Source of the DNA: Paraclostridium bifermentans
Lineage (GTDB): Bacteria > Bacillota > Clostridia > Peptostreptococcales > Peptostreptococcaceae
DNA: 64,000 nucleotides
Assembly (NCBI RefSeq): GCF_019916025.1
Contig: NZ_CP079737.1
Location: forward strand, 1,674,001-1,738,000
Direction: 5' to 3'
Shown here: piece after piece, positions 45,144 through 54,734 of the stretch
Position numbering within the stretch: the first letter of the stretch is position 1
How the letters are laid out: every line of letters begins with the position of its first letter
Notes under the pieces: model-generated
Seen by the model: the letters and a program-made list of their open reading frames with translations, nothing else
What the model was told of the DNA's origin: nothing
Database searches by the model: none
Program-made: the position numbers and the translations under genes

Positions 45144-46073
45144 ATGCAAAACATGTGGAAAAAAGATTATTGGAATTTACTATATAATTCATATGATGAA
45201 ATAGCTATTAAGAAGTCAAGAAATTTGAGACATTGTAAATTTCCTGAAAAACTATATAGATATAGAGATGTAAATGATTATAGTAAAGAAGAGCTGGAAT
45301 CTAGTAGGGTTTGGTTAAGTCATCCAAACGACTTTAATGATCCTTATGACTCATTCTTTAGTTTAAATACCTTTGAGCATGTATCGAGAAACTTGCTTAA
45401 ATCCAAAACTATTTTTAATAAAAACTACGGAAAAATAATATCAGATTTAAATATTGATTTAGATACATATTTCGATGAGATTATTACAAAAGATAATCCT
45501 TTAGAATTTCTTTTTTATGACTTATCTGAAAAAGCACAGATCAATAGTGGTTCTGAAGTATATAAAATCTTAAAAGAAACAATTAATGAGCTTAATCAGG
45601 AAAAAATCAACTATTATAGAAGTCATTGGTGTGTAGCTTGTTTTAGTGAAGTAAATGACTCAATACTTATGTGGAGTCATTATTCAAATAACCATGAGGG
45701 ATTTTGCATAGAGTATGATTTTAAAAATGTTGACACGCCTATTTACATGGATTTAATACGACCAGTTATATATGATGATAAGATAGTTGAATCTTATATC
45801 AATAAAAAACCATCTCTTATAATTGGAGCTTTAACTAAAAAAAGTAAATGCTGGAGTTATGAAAATGAATGGAGACTAGTTATAGAACACGATATTGTAA
45901 AAAATAACAGAAAATATATAGTGCCTAAGGCTAAATCAATCTATCTTGGGTGTAAAATTTCCGCCAAAAACAAAGATTTACTTATCTCTATTGCTAAAGA
46001 TAGAAATATTTCAGTGTATCAAATGAAGATGTGCAGTGATGAATTCAAATTAATTTCTAATAAAATTTTATAA
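45144..46073 (+). CDS. DUF2971 protein (accessory gene)
   Basis: 309 residues: FPEKLYRYRDVNDYSKEELE, RVWLSHPNDFNDPYDSFF, WCVACFSEVNDSILMWSHYS, NNHEGFCIEYDF and KSIYLGCKIS are the DUF2971 pattern (PF11185). Function not established; members turn up among mobile-element cargo. It is the only plus-strand gene between 40.9 and 64 kb, with its own GGGGGAAAC site at ATG 45144, as expected for a moron-type gene. Confidence 0.8.
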   Translation: MQNMWKKDYWNLLYNSYDEIAIKKSRNLRHCKFPEKLYRYRDVNDYSKEELESSRVWLSHPNDFNDPYDSFFSLNTFEHVSRNLLKSKTIFNKNYGKIISDLNIDLDTYFDEIITKDNPLEFLFYDLSEKAQINSGSEVYKILKETINELNQEKINYYRSHWCVACFSEVNDSILMWSHYSNNHEGFCIEYDFKNVDTPIYMDLIRPVIYDDKIVESYINKKPSLIIGALTKKSKCWSYENEWRLVIEHDIVKNNRKYIVPKAKSIYLGCKISAKNKDLLISIAKDRNISVYQMKMCSDEFKLISNKIL

Positions 46074-46105
46074 AATTTTATTAGCTTTAATGTAAACTAT
46101 ACTAT

Positions 46106-46152
46106 TGAAAAAATTAGGCTATAAATACTCAAATCAATGAATATCTATAGCC
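46106..46152 (-). terminator. Terminator of the late operon
   Basis: GGCTATAGATATTC pairs with GAGTATTTATAGCC on the minus strand, then CTAATTTTTTC. It closes the leftward operon. Confidence 0.8.
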
Positions 46153-47593
46153 TCTCTATTTTAAAACACGATATATTATCTTTACAACTCGTTCTCTTCT
46201 CAGTTATTAAGTTGTATCCAATGCTTTCTAAATATTTATTTAACTGTTTAGTTTTAGTATAGTTAAATCCTTTTATATTATTAACAAACTCTCTTAATTG
46301 ATTTACTGTTACAATTTCATGTTCATTTTCTTTTCTAGCTAATAATCCAAGTGTCATTACATATCTATCTATATAAAATTTTACTTTATTATCTTCATAT
46401 AAATCAAAATGTTCTATGTAAAACTTATCTTCAACTTTATTATTGTACTCATTTAAAAGTGAATACAGTAGTTTTAAAAAATTAGTATTTAAGTACTTAT
46501 AATTAACTTGATTTGTATTCTTGAATTGAATTATAGGTCTATAAATATCTACGTCTAAATTATATACAATATTTGATAGGGTTTTATTATCGTCTAACTC
46601 TTTAGCTATTAATTTAAGTTGATCACTCCTTTTGTCACTTAAAACTATCAGTTCAAAAAGTTTAATAAATTCAACGTCTCTTACATTATAGCTACTATCA
46701 TTTAAGTATAACATTCTATCTGTTTTAGCATATTTATCTAATGAGTTTATCATACCATCTTTGGCTTGTTTTCTATTTGAATTTCCAAATGCTCCTAGAT
46801 AATTTCCATCTTCATCAAATTTACTTAATGTATCTCTTTGTTTTTTCATAAATATAGAATTTGATTTGTTAGCTAAATATCCTAATAAATTGTTAGAATC
46901 ATCGACCTCTCCATCTATAGTGTAATAATCCTTTTCTCCTATTTTATCAATTAAAGTTTTACCATTATCATCTTCTTTATAGGCATTCATTTCAAAACTT
47001 ATATTATCTTTGTCTATTTTTCTAGTCTTTTTTTTCTTCTCTTGTTCATCCCAATAATACTCTAAATAGTATCCTTGATTGTCATGCTTATATAATTGTT
47101 TCCTTAATAAATTTTTAATAATAGTGTAAATCATAGCACACATTGTATTTATTTTTTCTTCATCTTTTAGTACTTCTTTAAAATCTTTCACCGAATTTAC
47201 TGTAATTCCTCTTTTCTCTAAAGTACTATTAAATTTACCATTTACTAAATCATTTAAAGCTATATAACCTAAAACTCTTGCTTCTTGTAAGTATTCTTCT
47301 TTACTTTCATCATCCAATATTGATCCTTTATGTAATTCTTTTACTATCTTTTCTACAGTTCTAAAAAATAGATCAAGATAACTTTCTTTTTCAAATTTTT
47401 GGTGTCTGATATAGTTACCATACACCATTTCGTATTTTTTCTTTTTAGCGTTGTAAGCATACTTTTGTTCCATATTTTCATATGCCATTCTTATAATTTC
47501 ATCTATTATTCCATTTTCTATAACTCTGCCATCTTCTTTCAAATCTCTAAATCTATCTAACTTCAATATCTCCTCTAATTTTATTAACCCCAT
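46145..47593 (-). CDS. Unknown 482-aa protein, where tail-tip genes would be expected
   Basis: A soluble, charged, helical protein with no signal peptide or membrane helix. Residues about 75-175 (LDLFFRTVEKIVKELHKGSI, INTMCAMIYTIIKNLLRKQL) weakly recall sigma-70 region 2, and DDNGKTLIDKIGEKD recalls the acidic segment after it; the last 60 residues could be a winged helix. It does not resemble distal tail, tail-tip or lysis proteins. It is the last gene of the leftward late operon. A late regulator is only a guess. Confidence 0.5.
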   Translation of the reverse strand: MGLIKLEEILKLDRFRDLKEDGRVIENGIIDEIIRMAYENMEQKYAYNAKKKKYEMVYGNYIRHQKFEKESYLDLFFRTVEKIVKELHKGSILDDESKEEYLQEARVLGYIALNDLVNGKFNSTLEKRGITVNSVKDFKEVLKDEEKINTMCAMIYTIIKNLLRKQLYKHDNQGYYLEYYWDEQEKKKKTRKIDKDNISFEMNAYKEDDNGKTLIDKIGEKDYYTIDGEVDDSNNLLGYLANKSNSIFMKKQRDTLSKFDEDGNYLGAFGNSNRKQAKDGMINSLDKYAKTDRMLYLNDSSYNVRDVEFIKLFELIVLSDKRSDQLKLIAKELDDNKTLSNIVYNLDVDIYRPIIQFKNTNQVNYKYLNTNFLKLLYSLLNEYNNKVEDKFYIEHFDLYEDNKVKFYIDRYVMTLGLLARKENEHEIVTVNQLREFVNNIKGFNYTKTKQLNKYLESIGYNLITEKRTSCKDNISCFKIERL

Positions 47594-47624
47594 TTTACAT
47601 ACCCCTTTTCATTTTAATTTCGCA

Positions 47625-47654
47625 TAAAAAAAGAGGTATAATTAATATACCTCT
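47625..47654 (-). terminator. Terminator-like hairpin after the tape measure gene
   Basis: AGAGGTATA (minus strand) pairs perfectly with TATACCTCT and is followed by seven T. One of five such hairpins inside the late operon. Confidence 0.85.
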
Positions 47655-50600
47655 CTATCTTCCATTCATTTTTCCTACAATTTCAGAAGTTACTTTTTTT
47701 ACTATTCTAGTTTCATATTTCTTTAAATCTTCTACAGTACTCTTATCTGCGTTACCTTCTACTACAACGAGCGGTGAATTAAAGTTAAAGTCATAACTAG
47801 TAGAATTATTATTTGTGTTAGAAATATTTGATGTGGAACTTGGATTATATCTAGCACTTGAATAATCTACATTAGGCATTGAAAAACCTCTCATTTGACT
47901 TATACCTAACCCATTTAAAATACTATCTAATTCTTTGTATGTATCTAAGGCTTGTTCTAAGTTTCCAACTAACTCACTTTCAATGATACCACCTAACGCT
48001 CCAAATAAATCTCCACTTTCTTCTGCAAAATTAATTAAAGCATCTTCTAAAGAAGACACATTACCCTCAATATCAGTAAATACCCCAGAGCCTAATGCTT
48101 GTGCTACTAACTCCGCAAACTTAGAGTCACTAAATTTATCTTCTAAGTCCTTAATAGCACTTTCAGCATTTTCAGTTAATTTATCCGATTCCTTATCAAA
48201 AAAATCATTTACATCTTTATCTATTTTGCCTTGTACTAAATCTTCTAATTTTTCTTGCTCATCTTTGATTTGATTAAGTAAATCTTCTAGTCTTTTTTTA
48301 TTACCTAATGAATTATCTCCGCTTATACTATCATATTCCGCTTGTAGTTTTTGTACTTTATCTAACTGTTTCTGATACTCATCTTCATAATCTGCCTTGG
48401 CTCTCGCATCATTATACGCTTCCTTTTCCTTATTTATGGCGTCTACTCTTTCGTCTAACTCTTCTTTGATTAATTTTTTACGCTCTTCTACTTGTTTCTT
48501 ATATGCATCAGTTATCTTATCTTCAACTTCTTTTACTAAATATAACTTTTCCTTTTGTATATCCTTAATCTTGTTCTCTAAGTCAAGCCAGTCTTTCCAT
48601 GCATCTGGTATCTCATCTCTGGTCAATTTAATGTATTCATCAAGGTATTTTTTAACCTTCTCATATTGATCTGTATTAGCATATTTATTTAAAACTTCAT
48701 CATAATTTGTTATTAAGGAAGACTCATCAAACTGAACCCCATACTGTTCTAGATGAACTTTTTTTGCATAATGTAAATTTAAATACTCCTTATACTGCCC
48801 TTCTAGAAGTTTCTTTTCTTCTTTCATTAAATCTATTTTTTTATTATAATAATCAAGCTTATCCTTGCCATAAACATGTTCATTCTTCTTGTCCAATAAA
48901 TCCATTTTATCTTCAACTCTATCTAAAGAATGACTTATTTCTTCAAGAGAATGTATGAATTGGCTAAGTGATGTTTTATGATTCAACTCTTCTATTGAAT
49001 CCTGAGTCTTTTTAATCGCCTCTTCAACTTGCCACCATTCTTGTGATAGTTTAGGAATTTCACTATTAGTAAGTTTCACATACTCTTCTAATGATTTCTT
49101 GATTTCTTCTAAATTGCCATAGCTAGCAAAACTATTTAAATGATCATAGTTTGCAATCTTACCAAACTCATCAAACACAAATCCTTGAGTTCCTAAATAA
49201 TCCTTTAATTGAGATTGTACGGCTCTGTGTGCATTAGCTAAGTTATGTAACTCAATTTGTTGTCTCTTAAGAAACTCAATTTGTTGTTGTAGAACTCCTA
49301 CTTTATTAGTTCCATGTAAATTATCTAACTTCTTATCAAGTATGTCTAACTCTTTGTTTATATAACCTAACTCATTAGAATATTTATCTATAGAAACTTC
49401 TTCATCAAAGTATTTAAGTTGAGTTTGTAATTCCTTAACTGAGTCTATATTTTCATTTATAGAGTTATGCAACTTCCACCATTCGGATTGTGCTTTTGGT
49501 ATCTTATCTAAAGTAATATCTGTATACTCTTCAAGATACTTCTTCATTCTTTCTAAGTCTTTTATTCTAGTCTCATTCTTATCTCCAGATACAGAGTTTA
49601 ATGATTTTAACTCTTTTTCTATATTATATATGGCATCCTTATATCCTGAAATACTTCCATCGGAATCAAATCCATATCCTTGTTGTGATAGATAATATCT
49701 TAATTCATTTTGTTGAACTCTTAAATTTTCAGCTATATTATGTTGTAAATCTTGTTGTTGTTTATATAATGCATTCTGTTGTTGTAAGTATCCTATCTTA
49801 TCTTGACCTAATGCATCATCTGCTTTTTTATCTAATATATCTAATTGATTGTTTATAGCTTTAAGTTGATTCTCTAAGTCTGACAATAAGTTTACATTAT
49901 TTTCAACCCCAGATAACACCATAGATGGATTTAGTGCTTGTAGTTGAGGTGTATTCTGTGATATAGCTTCAAAATTTATTGATCTAAATCTAACTTCGCT
50001 TGGAGGTTCTATATTATTCATATACGGATTAAATGTTTCTCTAGCAACAGTTCTTAACTTATCTCTACTATCTATTTCAGTCTTTTTAGGTATAGACATA
50101 AAACTTACTGGTCTAAATTTAGGTTTGCTTTTTGGTCTAGCCCCATTTGAATGAGATGTAGGGCTACCTTGAGTTGAATACTTAGTTACTACATTAAAAG
50201 TAGTCGTAAATGATTTAGCGTAACTACTCACAAATGAACTAATTTTATTTGCTAACCCTGTTACGTTTTTGGCTGCTTGAGCTGTTACAGTATTAAACTT
50301 AGTTATTTTAGTTTTATTAGTATTTTTAGCATCATAACTTGAAATATTTTTCTTGAGTCCTGTCACGTTTTTACTCGCTTGAGCTGTTTCTGCTTTAAAT
50401 GTAGCTGTTGAAACTTTACCATTTACTGAATCTACTTCTTTTTTCACATTTTGAGCTTTAGCTTCACTATCTCCTGTATCTACGCTTACTTTTGTAGAAG
50501 ATTCTTTGGGTATATTTTCGATATCTTTTTTAGTCTGAGTTATCTTATCTGCATTAGCTATATTTGTTTCAATTTTAACTCTTTCCTCTTCAGGTAAAGA

Positions 50601-52814
50601 ATCTAATATTTGTTGAAGTTGTTCAGGAGCCATTATTCCACTATTGGAAATGTCTGTTAATAACGCTACTCTCTTTTCAACTGGTATGTTGTTTAATATA
50701 TCTTGTACTGTATTAGCACCTTCTAATGCTTTATAATTATCTGCTTTGATAACCGTTTGAATCTCAGGAGGTAATTGCTCATAAAGATTATAAACATTTA
50801 ATGCTTTCGCCTTAGATTCATCATCGTTAGCTCTTAACACAGTTTTAACTTCTTTAGGAATATCTGAGTATGCTTTTGTTAACTCTACAACTTTTTGCTT
50901 AGAAGGCTCTGTATCAATATCTAAAAATGCATCATCATAGGCCTTATCTCTTTCTTTTCTTAATTTATCTATTTCTTGTTCTCTATCGCCTATTCTTTGA
51001 GATACTTCTTCATGTTTTCTATCTACTTCATCTAGATCTTTTTTTATTGAATTTGCTTTTTCTTTATTTCCAAACTTTTCAGCAACTTTTAAATTCCAAT
51101 TTAGAATCGAAGAGTAAAATTCTAAAACCTTACCTTGAGCTCCATCAAAAGCATTTCCTATTTGATTGCCTAATATTTGAAATCCTGTTCCTATTGCAGT
51201 AGGTGCATAACTAGCCCCATTAACCATTTCTTGAAAAAACTTAGTCACTTCGGTAAGTGCTGGTATTACACCTCTACCTATTTCCTGTTTTAGCTCTGTC
51301 CATGAAGTTGTTAAATCTTGTTGCATTGCAGAGTAAGAGTCTTCATAAGCATTTTTTGCCTCTTGCATAGCTCCAGATGTATCATTTACAGAACCTTGCA
51401 TATTAGCCCACGCTTCCACTACACCTTCAGATCCATACTCAACTGTTCCTTTGAATATTTCTTGTAGTAATCTTGCTCTTTCTGTTTCATCCCCGACATT
51501 CATTATAGCTTTCATTACTTGCTTCATTGCATCGGCAGAACTAATAGAACCATCATCTATTTTTTTCTTTAACTCATCTATGTCTATTCCTAAATCTTTA
51601 AATGCATCTTTGCTCGTTGTACTTCCATCTGTTAAAGACAGAAAGAATTCTTTTACCATATCCGCGGCCTGATCAGTGTTCATTCCTGTCGCATTTACAG
51701 CCTCATCAATTAAAGCAAACGCCTCTTGCCCACTTAACCCTAATGTAGATAAAATAGGAGTATATTCAACTAATGTATCTAACCAATCTTTAGACATGTT
51801 AAGTCCAGTTTGTTCTCCAGCTATGATCATATCTAGTGCTTGCTCATGACTCATTCCCCAATCATTTACAGCTGAAGTCATAAATCTAGTTACATCTGCA
51901 GACTCATATCCATATTTATTTAATAAGTCCATAGATTGAGCTAGGTTTTCTGTTTCCTCTACAGTTAAGTTAAACCTTTGTTCTAAATATTTTACCGATT
52001 CACTAACTCCTTCAATAGAATATCCTCCATCAGTAATATCTTTCATAGTATTTAGTAAATCTTTTGCACTATCTTCTGTTAATCCTAGACTTATTCTTAA
52101 ATCAGTTAATGCGTTATCATAAGATATAGCTCCATCATAAACTTGTTTAGCAAATATAGCAGCTATAGCTATTGCAGCACTTTTTGCCCCTAATTCTAAT
52201 AGACTCAAGTCAATACCTGCATCACTAGCTATATCTTTAAATCTTGATAATGCTTCTGCTCCTCCGTCCATAGATGTCATTGAGGTTTCTAAATCCCCTA
52301 TAGATGTTTTTAATTTACCTAATTCATTGGTAGTCTTATCTATATCTGTACTATATTGTTGTAGCTTATTTGAATTTTTCTGAACTAATTCAACTTGACT
52401 GCCTAATGCTTTCTTTAAATCACTAACTGATTTTTCCTGTTTTTTATATGCCTCACTAGATTTGTCACCTTTGTTGGCCATATCTGTTAATGCTTTTTCT
52501 GACTTCTTTAACTCTTGTGATAATTCATCATACTTTTGTCTCTGTTTTTCTGTCTTTTTATATAAATCATCATATTGCTTTGTTTGCATTTGTAATTTTT
52601 TCTCTGTTGCATCAAATGCCCTATTACCTTTTTGCATAGCTTGAGTCATAGCCTCTAATTTATCTTCTGCTTGATCTATAGACTTACTAGCATTATCAAA
52701 ATCATTAGTTAAATTTCTAGTATGTTTTTTTAAATTTGATAATTCTTTTGAAAATGATTGTCCATCCAATTCCAAGCCGAAGGTTAACTTTTCTATTTCT
52801 CCACTTCTACTCAT
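47655..52814 (-). CDS. Phage tail tape measure protein
   Basis: About 1,719 residues. An N-terminal coiled coil (about 15-190) is followed by a TP901-type core with a membrane-like segment (ELGAKSAAIAIAAIFAKQVY) and EQTGLNMSKDWLDTLVEYTP. A mid-region of about four 34-residue repeats (LPPEIQTVIKADNYKALEGA, IPVEKRVALLTDISNSGI) comes next, then three repeats of about 155 residues starting LDILDKKxD, and a final coiled coil. It sets tail length and is ejected into the host. ATG 52814 follows GGTGAT; GTG 52829 is the other option. It should serve a long siphovirus-type tail. Confidence 0.95.
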   Translation of the reverse strand: MSRSGEIEKLTFGLELDGQSFSKELSNLKKHTRNLTNDFDNASKSIDQAEDKLEAMTQAMQKGNRAFDATEKKLQMQTKQYDDLYKKTEKQRQKYDELSQELKKSEKALTDMANKGDKSSEAYKKQEKSVSDLKKALGSQVELVQKNSNKLQQYSTDIDKTTNELGKLKTSIGDLETSMTSMDGGAEALSRFKDIASDAGIDLSLLELGAKSAAIAIAAIFAKQVYDGAISYDNALTDLRISLGLTEDSAKDLLNTMKDITDGGYSIEGVSESVKYLEQRFNLTVEETENLAQSMDLLNKYGYESADVTRFMTSAVNDWGMSHEQALDMIIAGEQTGLNMSKDWLDTLVEYTPILSTLGLSGQEAFALIDEAVNATGMNTDQAADMVKEFFLSLTDGSTTSKDAFKDLGIDIDELKKKIDDGSISSADAMKQVMKAIMNVGDETERARLLQEIFKGTVEYGSEGVVEAWANMQGSVNDTSGAMQEAKNAYEDSYSAMQQDLTTSWTELKQEIGRGVIPALTEVTKFFQEMVNGASYAPTAIGTGFQILGNQIGNAFDGAQGKVLEFYSSILNWNLKVAEKFGNKEKANSIKKDLDEVDRKHEEVSQRIGDREQEIDKLRKERDKAYDDAFLDIDTEPSKQKVVELTKAYSDIPKEVKTVLRANDDESKAKALNVYNLYEQLPPEIQTVIKADNYKALEGANTVQDILNNIPVEKRVALLTDISNSGIMAPEQLQQILDSLPEEERVKIETNIANADKITQTKKDIENIPKESSTKVSVDTGDSEAKAQNVKKEVDSVNGKVSTATFKAETAQASKNVTGLKKNISSYDAKNTNKTKITKFNTVTAQAAKNVTGLANKISSFVSSYAKSFTTTFNVVTKYSTQGSPTSHSNGARPKSKPKFRPVSFMSIPKKTEIDSRDKLRTVARETFNPYMNNIEPPSEVRFRSINFEAISQNTPQLQALNPSMVLSGVENNVNLLSDLENQLKAINNQLDILDKKADDALGQDKIGYLQQQNALYKQQQDLQHNIAENLRVQQNELRYYLSQQGYGFDSDGSISGYKDAIYNIEKELKSLNSVSGDKNETRIKDLERMKKYLEEYTDITLDKIPKAQSEWWKLHNSINENIDSVKELQTQLKYFDEEVSIDKYSNELGYINKELDILDKKLDNLHGTNKVGVLQQQIEFLKRQQIELHNLANAHRAVQSQLKDYLGTQGFVFDEFGKIANYDHLNSFASYGNLEEIKKSLEEYVKLTNSEIPKLSQEWWQVEEAIKKTQDSIEELNHKTSLSQFIHSLEEISHSLDRVEDKMDLLDKKNEHVYGKDKLDYYNKKIDLMKEEKKLLEGQYKEYLNLHYAKKVHLEQYGVQFDESSLITNYDEVLNKYANTDQYEKVKKYLDEYIKLTRDEIPDAWKDWLDLENKIKDIQKEKLYLVKEVEDKITDAYKKQVEERKKLIKEELDERVDAINKEKEAYNDARAKADYEDEYQKQLDKVQKLQAEYDSISGDNSLGNKKRLEDLLNQIKDEQEKLEDLVQGKIDKDVNDFFDKESDKLTENAESAIKDLEDKFSDSKFAELVAQALGSGVFTDIEGNVSSLEDALINFAEESGDLFGALGGIIESELVGNLEQALDTYKELDSILNGLGISQMRGFSMPNVDYSSARYNPSSTSNISNTNNNSTSYDFNFNSPLVVVEGNADKSTVEDLKKYETRIVKKVTSEIVGKMNGR
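48480..49850 (-). repeat. Three internal repeats of the tape measure gene
   Basis: Units of about 155 codons start with LDILDKKADDALG (near 49,830), LDILDKKLDNLHG (near 49,350) and MDLLDKKNEHVYG (near 48,900). Each ends with a Trp pair or Trp-rich motif (SEWWKLHNSI, QEWWQVEEAI, WKDWLDLENKI). Confidence 0.7.
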
Positions 52815-52849
52815 TCTATCTATCACCACTCTTTTCTTAATTTAACGTA

Positions 52850-52892
52850 AAAAAATAGGGTATAAATCACATATTTTAATGACTTATACCCT
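52850..52892 (-). terminator. Terminator-like hairpin between tail chaperone and tape measure
   Basis: GGGTATAAGTCAT pairs with ATGTGATTTATACCC and is followed by a run of T on the minus strand. Confidence 0.8.
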
Positions 52893-52898
52893 TCTTTT

Positions 52899-53431
52899 TT
52901 ATCCACATGAAGTACCGCTTACAACTTCTCTCTTTTTATCTTGTTTATCTAATCCATTGAATTTGATGTGCGCATCTCTCATTTTGAAGAAATATTTAGG
53001 AGTTTTACTCCAGAAATCATCAAACCTTTTTAAGACTGTATACCAGAAATATTCCATTTCTACCATATCCCAATCCTGAACCTTTTTATAAGGGTTAACT
53101 ATTCCATCTCTTTTTTTTTATCTTCATCTATAGGCAAACTAGCTTTTATTAACTCCGCCACTTGTCCCATTATTACACTTTTTTCTTTTAGTTTCATATC
53201 TTCTAAAATATCTTCTGTCGTAAGTTGAGGATGACATCTTTTTATTGATTCTATTATTAAGCTATTTATAACCTTATAGTTTTCTTTTTTTATAGAATCA
53301 AACATCTCAACAACAGTCATATTTTCTTTAACTTTTTGAACATCAAATTGAGCCGCTGCAATAGCTCCCATGTCAAGTCTAGCTCTATATGTCTTACCAT
53401 TTAATTTAATTTCTATAATATCATTTATCAT
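52899..53431 (-). CDS. Tail assembly chaperone GT fusion by -1 frameshift
   Basis: The 110-codon gene ends in nine A residues (53111-53119) just before GAGATGGAATAG. A slip back by one base reads into RDGIVNPYKKVQDWDMVEME, YFWYTVLKRFDDFWS and on to a stop at 52899-52901, giving about 176 residues. This is the classic G/GT arrangement upstream of the tape measure in long-tailed phages. The frame alone has no ribosome site of its own, which supports the frameshift. Confidence 0.8.
53099..53431 (-). CDS. Tail assembly chaperone (gpG-like)
   Basis: 110 residues: NDIIEIKLNGKTYRARLDMG, AIAAAQFDVQKVKEN, then an acidic lysine-rich end. It coats the tape measure during tail assembly. It overlaps the tail protein gene upstream by one base. 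It is the short product of the frameshift site described for 52899-53431. Confidence 0.85.
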   Translation of the reverse strand: MINDIIEIKLNGKTYRARLDMGAIAAAQFDVQKVKENMTVVEMFDSIKKENYKVINSLIIESIKRCHPQLTTEDILEDMKLKEKSVIMGQVAELIKASLPIDEDKKKEME

Positions 53432-53976
53432 TAATTATTCCCTCCTGGTACTTGTATTTGCTTAAAGAAATTATTTACTTTATTTTGATTTCCGACCTTA
53501 TTATCTAATACAAAGTAAGTCCATTTTCTCTTAAAGTCATATAACACATCAAAACTTAGTGTAAGTGTTTGTTCTTCGAAATCCCCAGTTTTAGTTAACC
53601 CTGTTATATTACTATTTTCAAAAATACAGTTATATAAAACTGTATATAACTCTCCTCCATCAGCCCTTTTTCTAGCAAATAATAAAGATACATTCGGAGG
53701 AGTTGGGTTACTTCCTACTGCCAACTCTCCATTTTCATACTTATATCCCAACAAATCTGCCTGTTCTTCTAGTGTTAAGCCTAATAAAGTTAATTTTCCT
53801 TTTCCTCTAATTGGGGCATTAAATCTTATAGCATCATGTCCACATTTCTTTTTATACTCATATTCTTGACTTAAAATTACCTCTATATCTAAAGCTCCTT
53901 TTATATGCTTAATAATACTGTCCTTTTTACAATAGTGTATTTTATTCAATCCATATAATATCTTATCTTTGTACAC
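53431..53976 (-). CDS. Tail tube-like protein, paralogue 2
   Basis: 181 residues. ILYGLNKIHYCKKDS, GKGKLTLLGLTLEEQADLLG, SLLFARKRADGGELYTVLYN and DFEEQTLTLSFDVLYD line up with the major tail protein encoded just upstream. It is shorter and more divergent. It may be a second tube subunit, a tube cap or a decorated form. Likely cotranslated with the chaperone gene. Confidence 0.8.
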   Translation of the reverse strand: MYKDKILYGLNKIHYCKKDSIIKHIKGALDIEVILSQEYEYKKKCGHDAIRFNAPIRGKGKLTLLGLTLEEQADLLGYKYENGELAVGSNPTPPNVSLLFARKRADGGELYTVLYNCIFENSNITGLTKTGDFEEQTLTLSFDVLYDFKRKWTYFVLDNKVGNQNKVNNFFKQIQVPGGNN

Positions 53977-54054
53977 AATATCACCACCTTTTCATTTAGA
54001 TTTACATTGGAGGTACAGTTTTAGAGGTCTGTACCAAAACTCTTTAAAGTAAAA

Positions 54055-54648
54055 TTATTTTGCTATAACTGATACTGTTGGCTTAGGGAATTGAACCTCT
54101 GTAAACCATTTTCCAACCATTGTTGAGTCAGCTTTTGCATCAGTAGTATCTACTGTATAGAAGAAATATCCTTCTCCACTTCCTAACTCTGGTAAACAAG
54201 AGAAATCTATTTCAAAAGTTTGTTCTTCCATTTCACCTTCAGTAGTAACTGCATTTATACCAGGTATAGAGAATTGAACATTATATATAACGTTTAATAA
54301 TTTACCTTTATCTGCTTTATCTTGTTTAAATAATAAAGCTAGTCTTGGAGCATTCATAGATTGGCTTACCGCAAAACCTCCAGACATATTTTCTGTTCCT
54401 GCTAATAAAGCTTTTTCAGTAGTTGTTAACCCTAAAACTGTTAATTTACCTTTACCATCTTTTATCCTTTTATCTGAATAAACTGTTATATTGTCTGCAT
54501 GTATAGCTTTTTCAGTTGATTCAAACGATGCCTCAACAGCCTTAGCACCTAATATTTTAACTGGCACTCCAAAACTTCCATCTTCATTAACTGTCGCTAT
54601 GTGTATTTCATCCATACCAAACACTATTTTTTCATTATAATTTGCCAT
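54055..54648 (-). CDS. Major tail tube protein
   Basis: 197 residues of the phi13/TP901-type tail tube family: KIVFGMDEIHIATVNEDGS, KGKLTVLGLTTTEKALLAG, ALLFKQDKADKGKLLNVIYN, EMEEQTFEIDFSCLPE. It polymerises into the tube around the tape measure. GAGGTAAAAAA precedes the ATG. The hairpin just upstream may tune its level. Confidence 0.9.
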   Translation of the reverse strand: MANYNEKIVFGMDEIHIATVNEDGSFGVPVKILGAKAVEASFESTEKAIHADNITVYSDKRIKDGKGKLTVLGLTTTEKALLAGTENMSGGFAVSQSMNAPRLALLFKQDKADKGKLLNVIYNVQFSIPGINAVTTEGEMEEQTFEIDFSCLPELGSGEGYFFYTVDTTDAKADSTMVGKWFTEVQFPKPTVSVIAK

Positions 54649-54708
54649 AATTTTTTACCTCTTTTATTTTGTAGACTCGACCATCTACTACCATTTAATT
54701 TTTCACAT

Positions 54709-54734
54709 AAAAAAAGAACGTCAATTAATCGTTC
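54709..54734 (-). terminator. Terminator-like hairpin before the major tail gene
   Basis: GAACG pairs with CGTTC around a 9-base loop, followed by seven T on the minus strand. The stem is short, so termination may be partial. Confidence 0.6.
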
